A DNA stretch of 64,000 nt, taken from positions 416,019 through 480,018 of the forward strand of contig NZ_LT854640.1 of NCBI RefSeq assembly GCF_900184255.1, in the 5' to 3' direction. Of the stretch, positions 25,346 to 33,782 are shown piece by piece. Numbering within the stretch: the stretch's first letter is position 1; each line of letters begins with the position of its first letter. Below the pieces are notes generated by a model. It ran no database searches, was not told the origin of the DNA, and saw only the letters and a program-made list of their open reading frames with translations. This DNA comes from Haloimpatiens massiliensis (GTDB lineage: Bacteria > Bacillota > Clostridia > Clostridiales > Clostridiaceae). The translations under genes were made by a program, and so were the position numbers.

Positions 25346-27541
25346 ATGTCAGAAGTAAAATGCCCCATGACAGGAAGAATAAGCAAAGCAGTAGCAGGAG
25401 AAGGAACCACTAATGAGTATTGGTGGCCAAATCAGCTTAAGCTTAATGTTCTTCGCCAAAACTGTGAGAAAAGCAATCCTATGTCTAATGATTTTAACTA
25501 TGCTGAAGAATTTAAGAAATTAGATTATTATGAACTAAAGAATGATTTATATAAGTTGATGACAGACTCACAAGAATGGTGGCCAGCTGACTATGGTCAC
25601 TATGGACCATTCTTTGTTCGTATGGCTTGGCATAGTGCAGGGACTTATAGGATTGGTGATGGTAGAGGCGGTGGAGGACAAGGGCTTCAACGTTTCCCAC
25701 CACTTAATAGCTGGCCAGATAATATAAACCTAGATAAAGCACGTCGTTTACTTTGGCCAATTAAAAAGAAGTATGGAAACAAGATATCATGGGCTGACCT
25801 TATGATATTAACAGGTAATTGTGCATTTGAATCTATGGGACTAAAGACAATTGGCTTTGGTGGTGGAAGAGAGGATGTTTGGGAACCACAGGAGGATATT
25901 TACTGGGGTAGTGAAAAAGAATGGCTTGGAGATGAGCGTAATAAAGAGGATGAAGAGCTTGAAAATCCTCTAGCAGCTGTACAAATGGGCTTAATTTATG
26001 TAAACCCAGAGGGGCCAAATGGAAATCCAGACCCTAAGGCATCAGTGAAAGAAGTAAGGGAAACATTCACTCGTATGGCAATGAATGATCAAGAAACTGT
26101 TGCGCTTATAGCAGGTGGACATACTTTTGGTAAATGTCATGGTGCTGCATCACCTAACTATGTTGGACCAGAGCCAGAAGCTGCACCTATAGAACAGCAA
26201 GGTTTGGGGTGGAAAAATAGCTATAAAACTGGTAAAGGTCCAGATACAATAAGTAGTGGGCTTGAAGGTGCATGGAAGGCAGAGCCAACAAAGTGGACAA
26301 TGGGTTACTTAAAAACATTATTTAAGTATCAGTGGGAATTAGTTAAAAGTCCAGCAGGAGCATACCAGTGGTTAGCTAAGGACGTGGATGAAGAGGATAT
26401 GGTAGTTGATGCCTATGATCCATTAAAAAAGCATAGACCTATGATGACCACAGCAGATTTAGCCCTTATTTATGATCCTATTTATAGAGCAATAGCAAAA
26501 CATTATCTAGAAAATCCGAAAATGTTTGAGGAGGATTTTGCTAGGGCTTGGTTCAAATTAACCCATAGAGACATGGGACCAATATCAAGATATCTTGGAC
26601 CAGAAGTTCCAAAAGAAAGCTTTATTTGGCAAGACCCAGTGCCAAAAGCTAATTATAAATTGATTAACAAAAAGAATATTTCAGAGCTTAAGAAAAAGAT
26701 TTTAGATTCAGGCTTATCAATATCAGACATTGTAACAACAGCTTGGGAATCTGCATCAACATTTCGTGGATCAGATAAGCGTGGAGGAGCAAATGGGGCA
26801 AGAATACGCCTAAAGCCACAAAGAGAATGGAAAGTTAATGAGCCGGAAAGACTTAACAAGGTGTTAAAAGTACTAGAAAAAATTCAAAGTAGTTTTAATA
26901 GTTCACACTCAAAGGATAAGAAGGTTTCTTTAGCGGATATTATTGTATTAGGTGGATGTGCTGGCATAGAGCAAGCTGCAAAAAATGCAGGGTACAACAT
27001 AACTGTTCCTTTTACTCCAGGACGTACAGATGCAACTCAAGAGGAAACGGATATAAAGTCATTTAATGCACTTGAACATAAGGGGGATGGATTTAGAAAT
27101 TATATGAAAGACAACTATGAAGTAACATCAGATGAAATGTTAATAGATAGAGCACAACTATTATCACTAACTATTCCAGAAATGACAGTATTAATTGGTG
27201 GTATGCGTGTGTTAAATACTAATTATAAGCAGTCACAAGAGGGGGTATTTACCGATAGAGAAGAATGTCTCACAAATGATTTCTTTGTAAATCTTCTTGA
27301 TATTAATACTGTGTGGAAGGCTTTACCTGATATTAAGGAAATGTTTGTAGGTTATGATAGGCAAACAGGAAGTGTGAAGTGGACAGCAACAAGAGTTGAC
27401 CTTATATTCGGTTCAAATTCACAACTTCGTGCAGTTGCAGAGGTTTATGCATCTAAGGGCAATGAAGAAAAGTTTATACAAGATTTTGTAGCAGCATGGA
27501 ATAAGGTAATGAATGCAGATCGCTTTGATATTAAAGAATAA
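25346..27541 (+). CDS. katG: Catalase-peroxidase
   Basis: A full-length 731-residue KatG that destroys hydrogen peroxide. The distal triad is Arg92-Trp95-His96 (VRMAWHSAGTYR), the proximal heme ligand is His259 (AGGHTFGKCH), and all three members of the Met-Tyr-Trp adduct are present (Trp95, Tyr218 in GLIYVNPEGP, Met244 in TRMAMND). The second, heme-free peroxidase half follows from about residue 420. AGAAAGGATA precedes the ATG. I find no convincing PerR box upstream. Catalase-peroxidase is uncommon in strict anaerobes and may have been acquired. Confidence 0.95.
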   Translation: MSEVKCPMTGRISKAVAGEGTTNEYWWPNQLKLNVLRQNCEKSNPMSNDFNYAEEFKKLDYYELKNDLYKLMTDSQEWWPADYGHYGPFFVRMAWHSAGTYRIGDGRGGGGQGLQRFPPLNSWPDNINLDKARRLLWPIKKKYGNKISWADLMILTGNCAFESMGLKTIGFGGGREDVWEPQEDIYWGSEKEWLGDERNKEDEELENPLAAVQMGLIYVNPEGPNGNPDPKASVKEVRETFTRMAMNDQETVALIAGGHTFGKCHGAASPNYVGPEPEAAPIEQQGLGWKNSYKTGKGPDTISSGLEGAWKAEPTKWTMGYLKTLFKYQWELVKSPAGAYQWLAKDVDEEDMVVDAYDPLKKHRPMMTTADLALIYDPIYRAIAKHYLENPKMFEEDFARAWFKLTHRDMGPISRYLGPEVPKESFIWQDPVPKANYKLINKKNISELKKKILDSGLSISDIVTTAWESASTFRGSDKRGGANGARIRLKPQREWKVNEPERLNKVLKVLEKIQSSFNSSHSKDKKVSLADIIVLGGCAGIEQAAKNAGYNITVPFTPGRTDATQEETDIKSFNALEHKGDGFRNYMKDNYEVTSDEMLIDRAQLLSLTIPEMTVLIGGMRVLNTNYKQSQEGVFTDREECLTNDFFVNLLDINTVWKALPDIKEMFVGYDRQTGSVKWTATRVDLIFGSNSQLRAVAEVYASKGNEEKFIQDFVAAWNKVMNADRFDIKE

Positions 27542-27556
27542 GTATTGATTAAATTT

Positions 27557-27594
27557 TAGCTAGTAAATTGATGAAAATTTTACTAGCTATTTTT
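27557..27594 (+). terminator. Terminator of katG
   Basis: An 11-bp perfect stem (TAGCTAGTAAA at 27557-27567, TTTACTAGCTA at 27579-27589) with T tail. Confidence 0.88.
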
Positions 27595-27881
27595 GACTAA
27601 TATTTGAGAAAAAAATTATTAGAAAAAAATAATTGAAAATAAATAATATTAGATTTTGAAAGAGCAACTGAATTTATTTCAAGTGTTTTTATTATATATA
27701 GAAAAAATATGTTTTCAACTTTCAATATAATAGTAACTATTCAGTTGTAGTAATATAAATAATTTTTCATATAATTTTAGGTAGCACAAATAGGAGGATT
27801 ACAAAGGGTATATCAAAATCATATATAAAAGCAAGTATTTGATTTTGATATCCAAAACAGATATTTCATGGAGAGTATGTT

Positions 27882-28293
27882 ATGAAAGAATTAAGTGAGG
27901 CTGATATTGTTTTATAGTCATTAGATTATGATGAAGATACTTTTAAAAAAATAAATAGACCTTATGGTAGATTAAACTTTAAAGAATGTTATAATGGATT
28001 TGTTGAGTTTTCAAATAAATATAAAGGGCAATTGTGGCTTGAAATAATGTTAGTAGTGACAGTATGAATAAAGCAATTGAAATACTTTGAGGTATATTTA
28101 TAGATAGTTTAGTTTCAATTGGATTTAAAAGTGAAATTAAAGATTATTACAAGGTATCCAATGAATCAATTGGAAATTATAAGTTTTTTAGATTCGAGAA
28201 AATGCACAGATGTTAACGGTATTATTACTTAATGAAGATAGCGTTGTAGAACATATAAATTATAAGGGATTCATTACCTATAGATTAAAATAA
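27882..28293 (+). pseudogene. Remnant of a radical SAM (NifB-like) gene
   Basis: The frame from ATG 27882 reads MKELSEADIVL, then a stop at 27915, then SLDYDEDTFKKINRPYGR and on to EFSNKYKGQLWLEIMLV, the middle of a radical SAM protein of the type found beside NifX-like genes. After about 28048 the reading continues in another frame (SDSMNKAIEIL) and a further frame gives a C-terminal tail ending at 28293. The N-terminal part with the CxxxCxxC motif is missing. An 11-bp inverted repeat (27811-27821, 27840-27850) precedes it. Stops and frameshifts make it non-functional. Confidence 0.65.
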
Positions 28294-28319
28294 AATTAAT
28301 TGAGGAAAGGAGTTAATCA

Positions 28320-28682
28320 ATGGTAAGACCAAGAAAATGGAGGAGGGTTTGTAATTTACCACAAGTGGATAAATTTGGACCTGTAGATAAATTGCAGGAT
28401 GTAAGTGAATTAATAATAATGACAGTAGAAGAATATGAAACTATAAGGCTTATGGATTTAGTAGGATTAAATCAAGAACAATGTGCAGGTACCATGGGGG
28501 TTGCACGTTCTACGGTGCAAAGAATATATGATGATGCTCGCAAAAAAATAGCTGATAGTTTAGTAAATGGTAAGATGCTAAAAATTGAAGGAGGAGATTA
28601 CAAGCTTTGTAGTGATTTTGGAGATAAAGAAAATTGTGATGTATGTATTTGTGGTAGACATAGACATGGAAGGAATAATTAA
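28320..28682 (+). CDS. DUF134 family HTH protein
   Basis: A 120-residue protein opening with the DUF134 hallmark MVRPRKWRRVCNLP and carrying a sigma-70 region 4-like helix-turn-helix (DLVGLNQEQCAGTMGVARSTVQRIYDDARKKIA). The C-terminus has a Cys cluster (CSDFGDKENCDVCICG) that could bind metal or an Fe-S cluster. Proteins of this family sit next to NifX-like genes and are presumed regulators. GGAAAGGAG precedes the ATG. The paired operators at 21287-21340 and 24838-24849 are possible targets. Confidence 0.85.
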   Translation: MVRPRKWRRVCNLPQVDKFGPVDKLQDVSELIIMTVEEYETIRLMDLVGLNQEQCAGTMGVARSTVQRIYDDARKKIADSLVNGKMLKIEGGDYKLCSDFGDKENCDVCICGRHRHGRNN

Positions 28683-28701
28683 AGTAATTTCTTATTATTA
28701 A

Positions 28702-28733
28702 TGGCTAAGCCAACAATGGCTTAGTCATTTTTA
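28702..28733 (+). terminator. Terminator of the DUF134 gene
   Basis: TGGCTAAGCCA (28702-28712) pairs with TGGCTTAGTCA (28717-28727) over 11 bp with one G-T pair, followed by T residues. The right arm overlaps the 3' end of the convergent minus-strand gene. Confidence 0.8.
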
Positions 28734-29506
28734 CATGTATCAAAAAAATGTGTTACTTTCTTTGAAAATAGCATTTCAGCAGTTATGAAAGAAGTTATAG
28801 GAATTACTAAAATTACACCTATTCCGCTGCAGAGGGAATGGAATATTTCTGTACAGAATACTTTTGCATTTAATATTGTTAATGGTGAATAGTGTAATTC
28901 TTTAAAAAAAATTATTAGGGTCATAAATCCAGCTATATAGGCAAAAAATAGAGTATTTACCATGGAGCCTAGAACATCTCTACCTATATTCATTCCTGAA
29001 AGAAATAAATTTTGTTTTTGTGTATTAGGATTATTTTTATATATCTCATATAGAGAAGATGATATAGAGATGGACACATCAATTATAGCTCCTAATAACC
29101 CTATTAAAATTTCACAAAAAACTATTTTGTTAAAATTAATTTGGATGTACAGTGAAAGGGAAGCTAAAGTTTCTGCATGTTCATTCCCAAAACCTTGTAT
29201 TTTTGCATTATTGCCTATTTTATAAGTTATAAGTAAAGTTAATATTACTACAACTATTACAGAAATTAGAGATGCAGTGGTTTTTAAATTCATACCATTT
29301 ATATAAAATAAGGTTATGATGCTAATCAATGTACAGAAAATTAGAGTAGTTTTTATAGGGTCAAAACCAATGCTTATTGATATAATCATCATAAATAAAG
29401 CTAAGAAATTAAAGATTAAAGTAAAAAAAGATTTTAGTCCCCTAAGACCACCTACAACACACATTAAAATAAAAAGAATAATTAATAGTACTAAAATTGT
29501 ATTCAT
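28721..29506 (-). CDS. YibE/F family membrane protein (short form)
   Basis: A 261-residue polytopic protein corresponding to the membrane half of the YibE/F family, with the recurring family motif (GLLGAIIDVSISISSSLYEI and later SGMNIGRDVLGSMVNTL). It lacks the N-terminal extracytoplasmic domain of its partner, as YibF does. It overlaps the upstream gene by 4 bases (ATGA), so the two are translated together. The transported substrate, if any, is unknown for the family. Confidence 0.88.
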   Translation of the reverse strand: MNTILVLLIILFILMCVVGGLRGLKSFFTLIFNFLALFMMIISISIGFDPIKTTLIFCTLISIITLFYINGMNLKTTASLISVIVVVILTLLITYKIGNNAKIQGFGNEHAETLASLSLYIQINFNKIVFCEILIGLLGAIIDVSISISSSLYEIYKNNPNTQKQNLFLSGMNIGRDVLGSMVNTLFFAYIAGFMTLIIFFKELHYSPLTILNAKVFCTEIFHSLCSGIGVILVIPITSFITAEMLFSKKVTHFFDTCKND

Positions 29507-30630
29507 TTTCTAAGCTTCTCCAATCTAAAATTTTTTATAAAAAATACAGATATATAAATAGAAATGGGAATACATAAAACAACTCCTATGCTTCCAGTAA
29601 TTGCTCTTATAAATTCTAAAGATAGATTAATGTTAACAATATACGAAATAGAATATCTATTTCTTAGTAACAATAGAATAATAGGAATACTACCACTAAT
29701 ATAAGCAAATAATAGAGTGTTAGTCATGGTACCCATCATATCTTTTCCAATTTCTATTCCAGATTGAATAAGTTTTTTAGTTTCTATATCTGGATATGTG
29801 TCATATATTTCTTTTATAGATGCTGATACAGATATGGAAATGTCCATTATAGCTCCTAAAGTGCCTATTAAAATTTCTACAAGAAATATTTTTACTGGTG
29901 GGTGAGTTAAAAATTCCATGCTTTCAAAGTGAATACCATTCCAATCATTTAATGTAATTACTAATAAAGATATTAGTATAGTGATTAAAGTAGATATCAA
30001 AGTACTAATAATGGAAGCTAGAGTTTTTTTATTTACTCCACATACTATGGTAATAGATAAAATAACAAATAAAATGCTTATAATAATAGAAAGTATTGTT
30101 AAATTATAACCATGTAAAAACATTTCAATTAATAAAGAAAAAATTAATATGTTAATTGATAAACTAATTAAAGAGCGCAATCCTTTATATCTACCAATCA
30201 AGAGAATAAAAAAAATAAAAAGTATAGTTATATAACCCATATACTTATCTCTTTTAAAACCAATTATTTTAGCAGATATTAAGTTTTTATTAGAATCCTC
30301 TTTAGTAGTGATAAAAACTTCATCGTTTATTTTAAGGTCTAAATCGTTAACTTGAGAAAATGAAGTTTTATTTAAAAGTTGTATTTTTTTGCCCTTATGT
30401 TTACCATTCTTAATGATTGCCTGTATATTTTGTTCCTTTATATTTTCTTTTTTCCCATTTATAGCTTCAATTTTAGAAAGTTTTTCATCTACAGAGGTTA
30501 TTTTGGCTATGGTCTTACTATAAAAACGTTGATTATTTTCCATAAAAAAGTGGATTGATACAAAAATAATTGTAATTGATAATAATGTAATTAGAAATTT
30601 TTTACTAATTTTTAATTTTGAATTTTGCAT
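29503..30630 (-). CDS. YibE/F family membrane protein (long form)
   Basis: A 375-residue protein: one N-terminal membrane helix, an external beta-rich domain of about 90 residues (GKHKGKKIQLLNKTSF), then seven or so helices carrying the family motif (GTLGAIMDISISVSASIKEI; SGIEIGKDMMGTMTNTL). GGGAGATA precedes the start on the minus strand. With the short form it makes the usual two-gene YibE/YibF unit. Confidence 0.9.
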   Translation of the reverse strand: MQNSKLKISKKFLITLLSITIIFVSIHFFMENNQRFYSKTIAKITSVDEKLSKIEAINGKKENIKEQNIQAIIKNGKHKGKKIQLLNKTSFSQVNDLDLKINDEVFITTKEDSNKNLISAKIIGFKRDKYMGYITILFIFFILLIGRYKGLRSLISLSINILIFSLLIEMFLHGYNLTILSIIISILFVILSITIVCGVNKKTLASIISTLISTLITILISLLVITLNDWNGIHFESMEFLTHPPVKIFLVEILIGTLGAIMDISISVSASIKEIYDTYPDIETKKLIQSGIEIGKDMMGTMTNTLLFAYISGSIPIILLLLRNRYSISYIVNINLSLEFIRAITGSIGVVLCIPISIYISVFFIKNFRLEKLRK

Positions 30631-30733
30631 ATATAATATCTCCCTAATATTTTAATGAAAACTTCATGTTAACAATAACATATTAAGATAATGTTGTAAA
30701 CGCAATGGAAAGTGTACACATTGTATACAAATA

Positions 30734-30762
30734 TTGACAATTATAAAATGATGATATAGTAT
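30734..30762 (+). promoter_or_regulatory. Promoter of the third YibE/F gene
   Basis: TTGACA (30734-30739) and TAGTAT (30757-30762) are 17 bases apart. The palindromes GTGTACAC and TTGTATACAA lie just upstream, between the divergent genes, and could be operator sites. Confidence 0.6.
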
Positions 30763-30794
30763 ATATACAGTACATATAAGAAGGGTGTGATTTT

Positions 30795-31877
30795 ATGAAA
30801 AAAATATCTTATTTTAGAATAGTATTTACTATACTTATGTTTTTTCTGATTTTTTGGTTATCACCATTTCATAATAAAAATAAAACTAATTCTCAGCATA
30901 ATGAGGAATTTAGTAAGGCTACAGTGTTAGAAGTTTTAGAATCACATTCTTTAAATATCCAGAAGGTTAAAGTAATGGTAAAAGAAGGCGTTTATAAGGG
31001 GAAAGAGTTTACTGTTGAAAATACTCTACAATTAGGTGAGGATTTATTGCGTTTAAAAGAACATGACGATGTTGTATTGTTGATTACAGGAGAGGATAAA
31101 GAAAAATTAGATGTTACAATATATGAATATGTTAGAGAAAAAAATCTACTATATTTAATTATATTTTTTATATTATTAGTAATAATTGTAGGTGGAATAA
31201 AGGGTGTACATGCTATTTCATCTGTAGCTTTTACTATATGTGTAATTTCAATAGTACTCTTACCTGGACTTGTTAAAGGATATAATCCTATAAAATTAAC
31301 CATTATATGTAGTTTGATTATAGCTTTTTTTTCACTTATTATTCAACAAGGGTTTAGTAAAAAAACTTTTTCTTCTCTTATTGGAACATTAGGTGGAGTA
31401 ACTACGGCAGGAATAGTCACTGCTATAATGAGTAATACTTTACGAATAACTATTAATTCTGAGGAAATAATTAAGTTATTAAAAATATCACAAAACACAA
31501 AATTTGATTTTCAAGCTATTTTATTTTCAAGCATTGTAATTGGGGCTTTGGGAGCAAATATAGATATGAGTATGTCCGTTGCTACGGCTATGAATGAGGT
31601 AAAGGAGAGCAATAAAAATATATCTCGAGGTGAACTGATAAGTTGTGGAATGAATGTAGGAAGAGATGTAATAGGAACTATGACAAATACACTTGTATTA
31701 GCATATGTAGGTAGTTCTTTGGTTATTTTTATGATTTTTATGGCTTATAATGTTGATTTAGGGTATATAACTAATTTAGAAGATATATCAATAGAAATTT
31801 TGCGTTCACTTGCTGGTAGCATAGGAATTATATTATCAGTACCATTAACAGTTTTTGCTAGAGCTTTTATGGAATAA
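30795..31877 (+). CDS. YibE/F family membrane protein (third copy)
   Basis: A 360-residue single-chain YibE/F protein with an N-terminal helix, an external domain (about 40-105) and the membrane part with the same signatures (GALGANIDMSMSVATAMNEV; CGMNVGRDVIGTMTNTL). It is divergent from the two-gene unit and has its own promoter and terminator. It resembles the long form in length, so it could act alone. GAAGGGTGTG precedes the ATG. Confidence 0.9.
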   Translation: MKKISYFRIVFTILMFFLIFWLSPFHNKNKTNSQHNEEFSKATVLEVLESHSLNIQKVKVMVKEGVYKGKEFTVENTLQLGEDLLRLKEHDDVVLLITGEDKEKLDVTIYEYVREKNLLYLIIFFILLVIIVGGIKGVHAISSVAFTICVISIVLLPGLVKGYNPIKLTIICSLIIAFFSLIIQQGFSKKTFSSLIGTLGGVTTAGIVTAIMSNTLRITINSEEIIKLLKISQNTKFDFQAILFSSIVIGALGANIDMSMSVATAMNEVKESNKNISRGELISCGMNVGRDVIGTMTNTLVLAYVGSSLVIFMIFMAYNVDLGYITNLEDISIEILRSLAGSIGIILSVPLTVFARAFME

Positions 31878-31970
31878 GTAAATAGGAAGTTTAAAAGAGT
31901 TTTACTTTCCTTAAAGTTATTTAGGGCAAGTTGTCTTGTATTATGAGATTTATTGCCATGAATAGCTTGA

Positions 31971-32014
31971 GACTCTATGCCTGCTTCTGTATAGAAGTAG
32001 GCATAGAGTCTTTT
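31971..32014 (+). terminator. Strong terminator after the third YibE/F gene
   Basis: An 18-bp stem with one G-T pair (31971-31988 with 31993-32010), loop GTAT, T tail on the plus strand. Confidence 0.85.
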
Positions 32015-32053
32015 AAGTTTTTAAATAACATTTTTTATCTCCTTTAAAAGTGA

Positions 32054-33163
32054 CTATCGTAAAATTCTTTTAGGGATTTTTAATTGAATTTCCTTTTCTA
32101 TTGCATTTAAAGTAGTTTCATCTTTGGGTGCTGCAAACAAGAAAGCATAGCCCTCTTCACCAGCTCTTCCAGTTCTGCCTATACGGTGTATATAACTCTC
32201 AACGTTTTCAGGAATATCATAGTTAAAAACATGGGTAACCCCAGTTATATCAAGTCCTCTAGCTGCTACATCAGTAGTTATTAAATATTGAATCTCTAAA
32301 TTTTTAAAGGCTTTCATTACTTTTTCACGCTTTGCTTGAGATATACCACCATGGAGTTTTTTACAGTTATAGCCCTTTTGATAAAGATCTTCCTCAAGAT
32401 TATCAACTCTTCTTTTGGTTCTACAAAAGATAATAGCCATAAATGGATTTTCCTCATCTAAAATTTTACACAAGTCTTCTTGTTTCCTTCTATCAGTGGT
32501 CTCTATTAGAAATTGTTTGATATTTTCAAGAGTTACTTCCTTTTTTTCTACCATAACTAGTTTTGGATCATGCATATTTTTATAGGCAAGTTTTTTAACT
32601 TCAGAGTTCATTGTGGCTGAAAAACATAGGGTCTGACGGTTATTTGGTGTATGACTTATAATGGAGCGGACTTCATTTTTAAATCCCATAAGGAGCATTT
32701 GGTCAGCCTCATCCAATACTAATGTTTTCAAATGGTCAAGATTAATTGTGTTTCTGTTAAGGTGATCTAAAAGTCTACCAGGAGTTGCGATTACCAAGTG
32801 AATATTACCTTTAAGCTTTTTTAGTTGAGAGCCTATATCTTTACCACCATATACAGCTAATATATTTAAATCCTTAGCTTCTTTTAATTTCATAGCTTCT
32901 TGAGTTATTTGTATGGCAAGTTCCCTTGTTGGTGTTACTATTAAACCTTGAATTGTGTCTATGTTAGGAGACATATTTTCAAACATTGGCAGTAGAAATG
33001 CAAGGGTTTTTCCAGTTCCAGTTTGAGCTTCCGCTATAACATCATGACCATTATTTATTAGCAAGATACTTTGTTCTTGAATTGGTGTTGGTTCACTAAT
33101 TCTTTGAGCTTTAAGTATGCTTAGTACATCATCACTAAGACCTAGTTTTTTAAAATTTATCAT
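32054..33163 (-). CDS. DEAD-box RNA helicase (core only)
   Basis: A 369-residue helicase with every core motif: Q motif (PTPIQEQ, 26-32), Walker A AQTGTGKT (46-53), PTRELA, DEAD, SAT, and HRIGRTGRAG. It ends almost right after the second RecA domain, without the basic tail or RNA-binding domain of CshA or DbpA. It unwinds structured RNA, probably in ribosome assembly or cold adaptation. AGGTAGATTATT precedes the ATG on the minus strand. Confidence 0.93.
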   Translation of the reverse strand: MINFKKLGLSDDVLSILKAQRISEPTPIQEQSILLINNGHDVIAEAQTGTGKTLAFLLPMFENMSPNIDTIQGLIVTPTRELAIQITQEAMKLKEAKDLNILAVYGGKDIGSQLKKLKGNIHLVIATPGRLLDHLNRNTINLDHLKTLVLDEADQMLLMGFKNEVRSIISHTPNNRQTLCFSATMNSEVKKLAYKNMHDPKLVMVEKKEVTLENIKQFLIETTDRRKQEDLCKILDEENPFMAIIFCRTKRRVDNLEEDLYQKGYNCKKLHGGISQAKREKVMKAFKNLEIQYLITTDVAARGLDITGVTHVFNYDIPENVESYIHRIGRTGRAGEEGYAFLFAAPKDETTLNAIEKEIQLKIPKRILR

Positions 33164-33489
33164 AATAATCTACCTTTCAACTTTCAAGTGTATTTTGTAT
33201 TTATATAAATATTTATCCAATGAATAATAGCTGTAATATTATTTTTAGTTGATATGTGACGTGAGATTCATATTTCAGCAGAATAAAAATTCTATTTTAG
33301 CTGAGCTTTGTTTTATATAAACTAGCTAAGTATATCATACTTTTAGTATAATAAAAAGTGAGATAAAGTATACTTGATTGATATCTGTATACTTATTATG
33401 AAGTATACACTGGGATGATTTCTTGGGAAAAATTATCAAGCGATAACTTATATATGTAAAGTTATCAATTAAAAAATAAAAAAAGTATA
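33164..33489. other. Intergenic stretch before the methionine operon
   Basis: No gene is seen. Several AAGTATAC/GTATACTT repeats occur at 33378-33412, and an 8-bp hairpin (GATAACTT 33442-33449, AAGTTATC 33459-33466) stands before the promoter of the SAM riboswitch. Confidence 0.45.
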
Positions 33490-33518
33490 TTGACAGAATA
33501 TTAAGTATAGTATATATT
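33490..33518 (+). promoter_or_regulatory. Promoter of the SAM riboswitch transcript
   Basis: TTGACA (33490-33495) and TATATT (33513-33518) are 17 bases apart, shortly before the aptamer. Confidence 0.75.
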
Positions 33519-33539
33519 ATATATAATTTAATAATTAGT

Positions 33540-33645
33540 CTTTTATCAAGAATGGTGGAGGGACTGGCCCTATGAAACCTGGCAACAGCTGGCCTAAATG
33601 GCTGGAATTGTGCTAAATCCTGCAGGAAATCCTGATAGATAAGAG
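33540..33645 (+). promoter_or_regulatory. SAM-I riboswitch (S box)
   Basis: P1 arms CTTTTATC (33540-33547) and GATAAGAG (33638-33645) close the aptamer, which contains the S-box core GGTGGAGGGACTGGCCCTAT and AAACCTGGCAACAG. S-adenosylmethionine excess would favour the terminator at 33669 and turn off the homocysteine genes that follow. Confidence 0.95.
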
Positions 33646-33668
33646 ATAGCTGAAAATATTGTTATTGT

Positions 33669-33703
33669 GCTATTTTCTATCTTTTATGGAAAATAGCTTT
33701 TTT
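33669..33703 (+). terminator. Expression-platform terminator of the SAM riboswitch
   Basis: GCTATTTTC (33669-33677) pairs perfectly with GAAAATAGC (33689-33697), followed by six T. Confidence 0.9.
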
Positions 33704-33782
33704 ATTTCCATAAAAGGTTTTAAATCATTAATGTTGCTACTTGTTAGAAGACTTCCTTAATTATTTTAAAGGGGGTTTTTTT

